Below are positions 59,439 to 60,000 of a stretch of 60,000 nucleotides of DNA, in pieces. The notes under the pieces are model-generated. The model did not search any database and was not told the origin of the DNA. It saw nothing but the letters and a program-made list of their open reading frames with translations. Origin of the DNA: Owenia fusiformis (taxonomy: Eukaryota > Annelida > Polychaeta > Sabellida > Oweniidae); assembly GCA_903813345.2 (NCBI GenBank), contig CAIIXF020000008.1, positions 31,894,867-31,954,866 on the forward strand. The letters run 5' to 3'. The first letter of the stretch is position 1. Each line of letters starts with the position of its first letter. A program made the position numbers and the translations under genes.

Positions 59439-60000
59439 CGAATGAATGTTAAAACTTGTGGTCCGGCTTGTGGTATATCTTTGTCAAATGGGCCAATCAG
59501 ATCGCCAACGTCATTGAAAAATGATTACTTTGATAGAAGATCTAGATCTAGATTAACAATGCAAATATTAGAAATATTAGATGTATTGCCATAGTATGTG
59601 TACTTAAGTATAATGAGAGCACTCAATTCGATGATCTCCTAACAAAACCCCAAAAGCAGAAATGGAGAAAACGTGCGGCTATTCAAACAAATGTATAAAT
59701 TTAACAACATTTTAGGCTCATAACATTCCGTGTCATGCATAATTTCAAATAATCTCATTCGGATTTGTATTCAAAGAAACTATAGATTTCTCGCATATCA
59801 TCATTTACTATTTAGGAGAAGTGACACAGGAGAAGTTTTATATTGAGGAGAAGTTACACATTTTTATTTAGAAGAACTTACATATTTCTCACTTGAGGAT
59901 CAAGAAGCTAACAAGGGGAGGAGGCCAAATTTCAAATCAGAAAAATTCCACATTTTTGGGCCCCTAAATCCAAATATTGGACCAAAATTATGAAAATTGA
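59439..60000. other. Intergenic to window end; nothing recognised
   Basis: AT-rich. A gtgacacaggagaagtttta-like pair (59820-59865) and a gggcccctaaatccaaat motif (59958-59975, inverted relative near 45093) are the only patterns seen. Confidence 0.45.

Noticed and set aside
1-60000. tRNA or rRNA genes
   Set aside because: No cloverleaf with a GTTCRANNC-type box or conserved rRNA stretch was found by eye; a covariance search could still find one.

Overview
The window is animal nuclear DNA, most likely from a marine invertebrate; a mollusc-like lophotrochozoan is my guess. It is AT-rich. Its two real genes are split by GT-AG introns. Both genes are animal-type secreted or membrane-anchored products: a tandem von Willebrand factor A (vWA) protein and an ecto-nucleotide pyrophosphatase/phosphodiesterase (ENPP). 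The rest is satellite DNA, short inverted-repeat transposons and minisatellites. Species cannot be fixed from sequence alone. All repeat comparisons were made by eye, without alignment software.

Region 1 (1-29344) is the end of a large complex satellite that runs off the left edge. It has 16 complete or boundary-ending units plus one partial unit, each about 1.3-2.1 kb (one is enlarged by insertions). A unit contains, in order: a junction stem-loop, a 19-bp triplet, a GGATA/GGAAG microsatellite, one short partial monomer (A), one or two ~475-bp monomers (B), and a diverged monomer (C). In some units the end of C carries a cluster of ~50-bp modules, each with a perfect hairpin. Multi-kilobase blocks recur elsewhere in the array, some apparently identical, and their breakpoints lie at the hairpin/AAT-AAG zone. 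A perfect DR1 nuclear-receptor element recurs in 15 units. A PIF/Harbinger-like MITE (13604-14265) and a strongly diverged segment (15525-16232) interrupt the array.

Region 2 (29345-44700) carries the genes, all on the minus strand. A five-exon gene (31035-35889) encodes a 473-residue secreted protein with two vWA domains. A partial copy of its second vWA domain lies upstream at 37960-38270. A seven-exon gene (38871-44694) encodes a 437-residue ENPP in which every metal-ligand position is filled but the usual nucleophile Thr is Ser. Every exon junction in both genes keeps phase. The introns hold a MITE, a 1.3-kb element full of CTCCTGTTTT repeats, a foldback element and a 33-bp-arm hairpin.

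Region 3 (44700-60000) has no gene I can prove. It holds foldback elements, a small MITE with TAA target duplications, 33-bp and 28-bp minisatellites, a cluster of an AACTGCGCGCC motif, a paired foldback/direct-repeat element near 58.4-59.0 kb and a MITE at 59255-59438. One weak candidate first exon lies at 49304-49327. The most interesting items are the modular satellite with its DR1 sites and hairpin modules, the Ser-nucleophile ENPP, the tandem vWA gene with its fragment, and a Crypton-like ORF remnant at 36195-36338.
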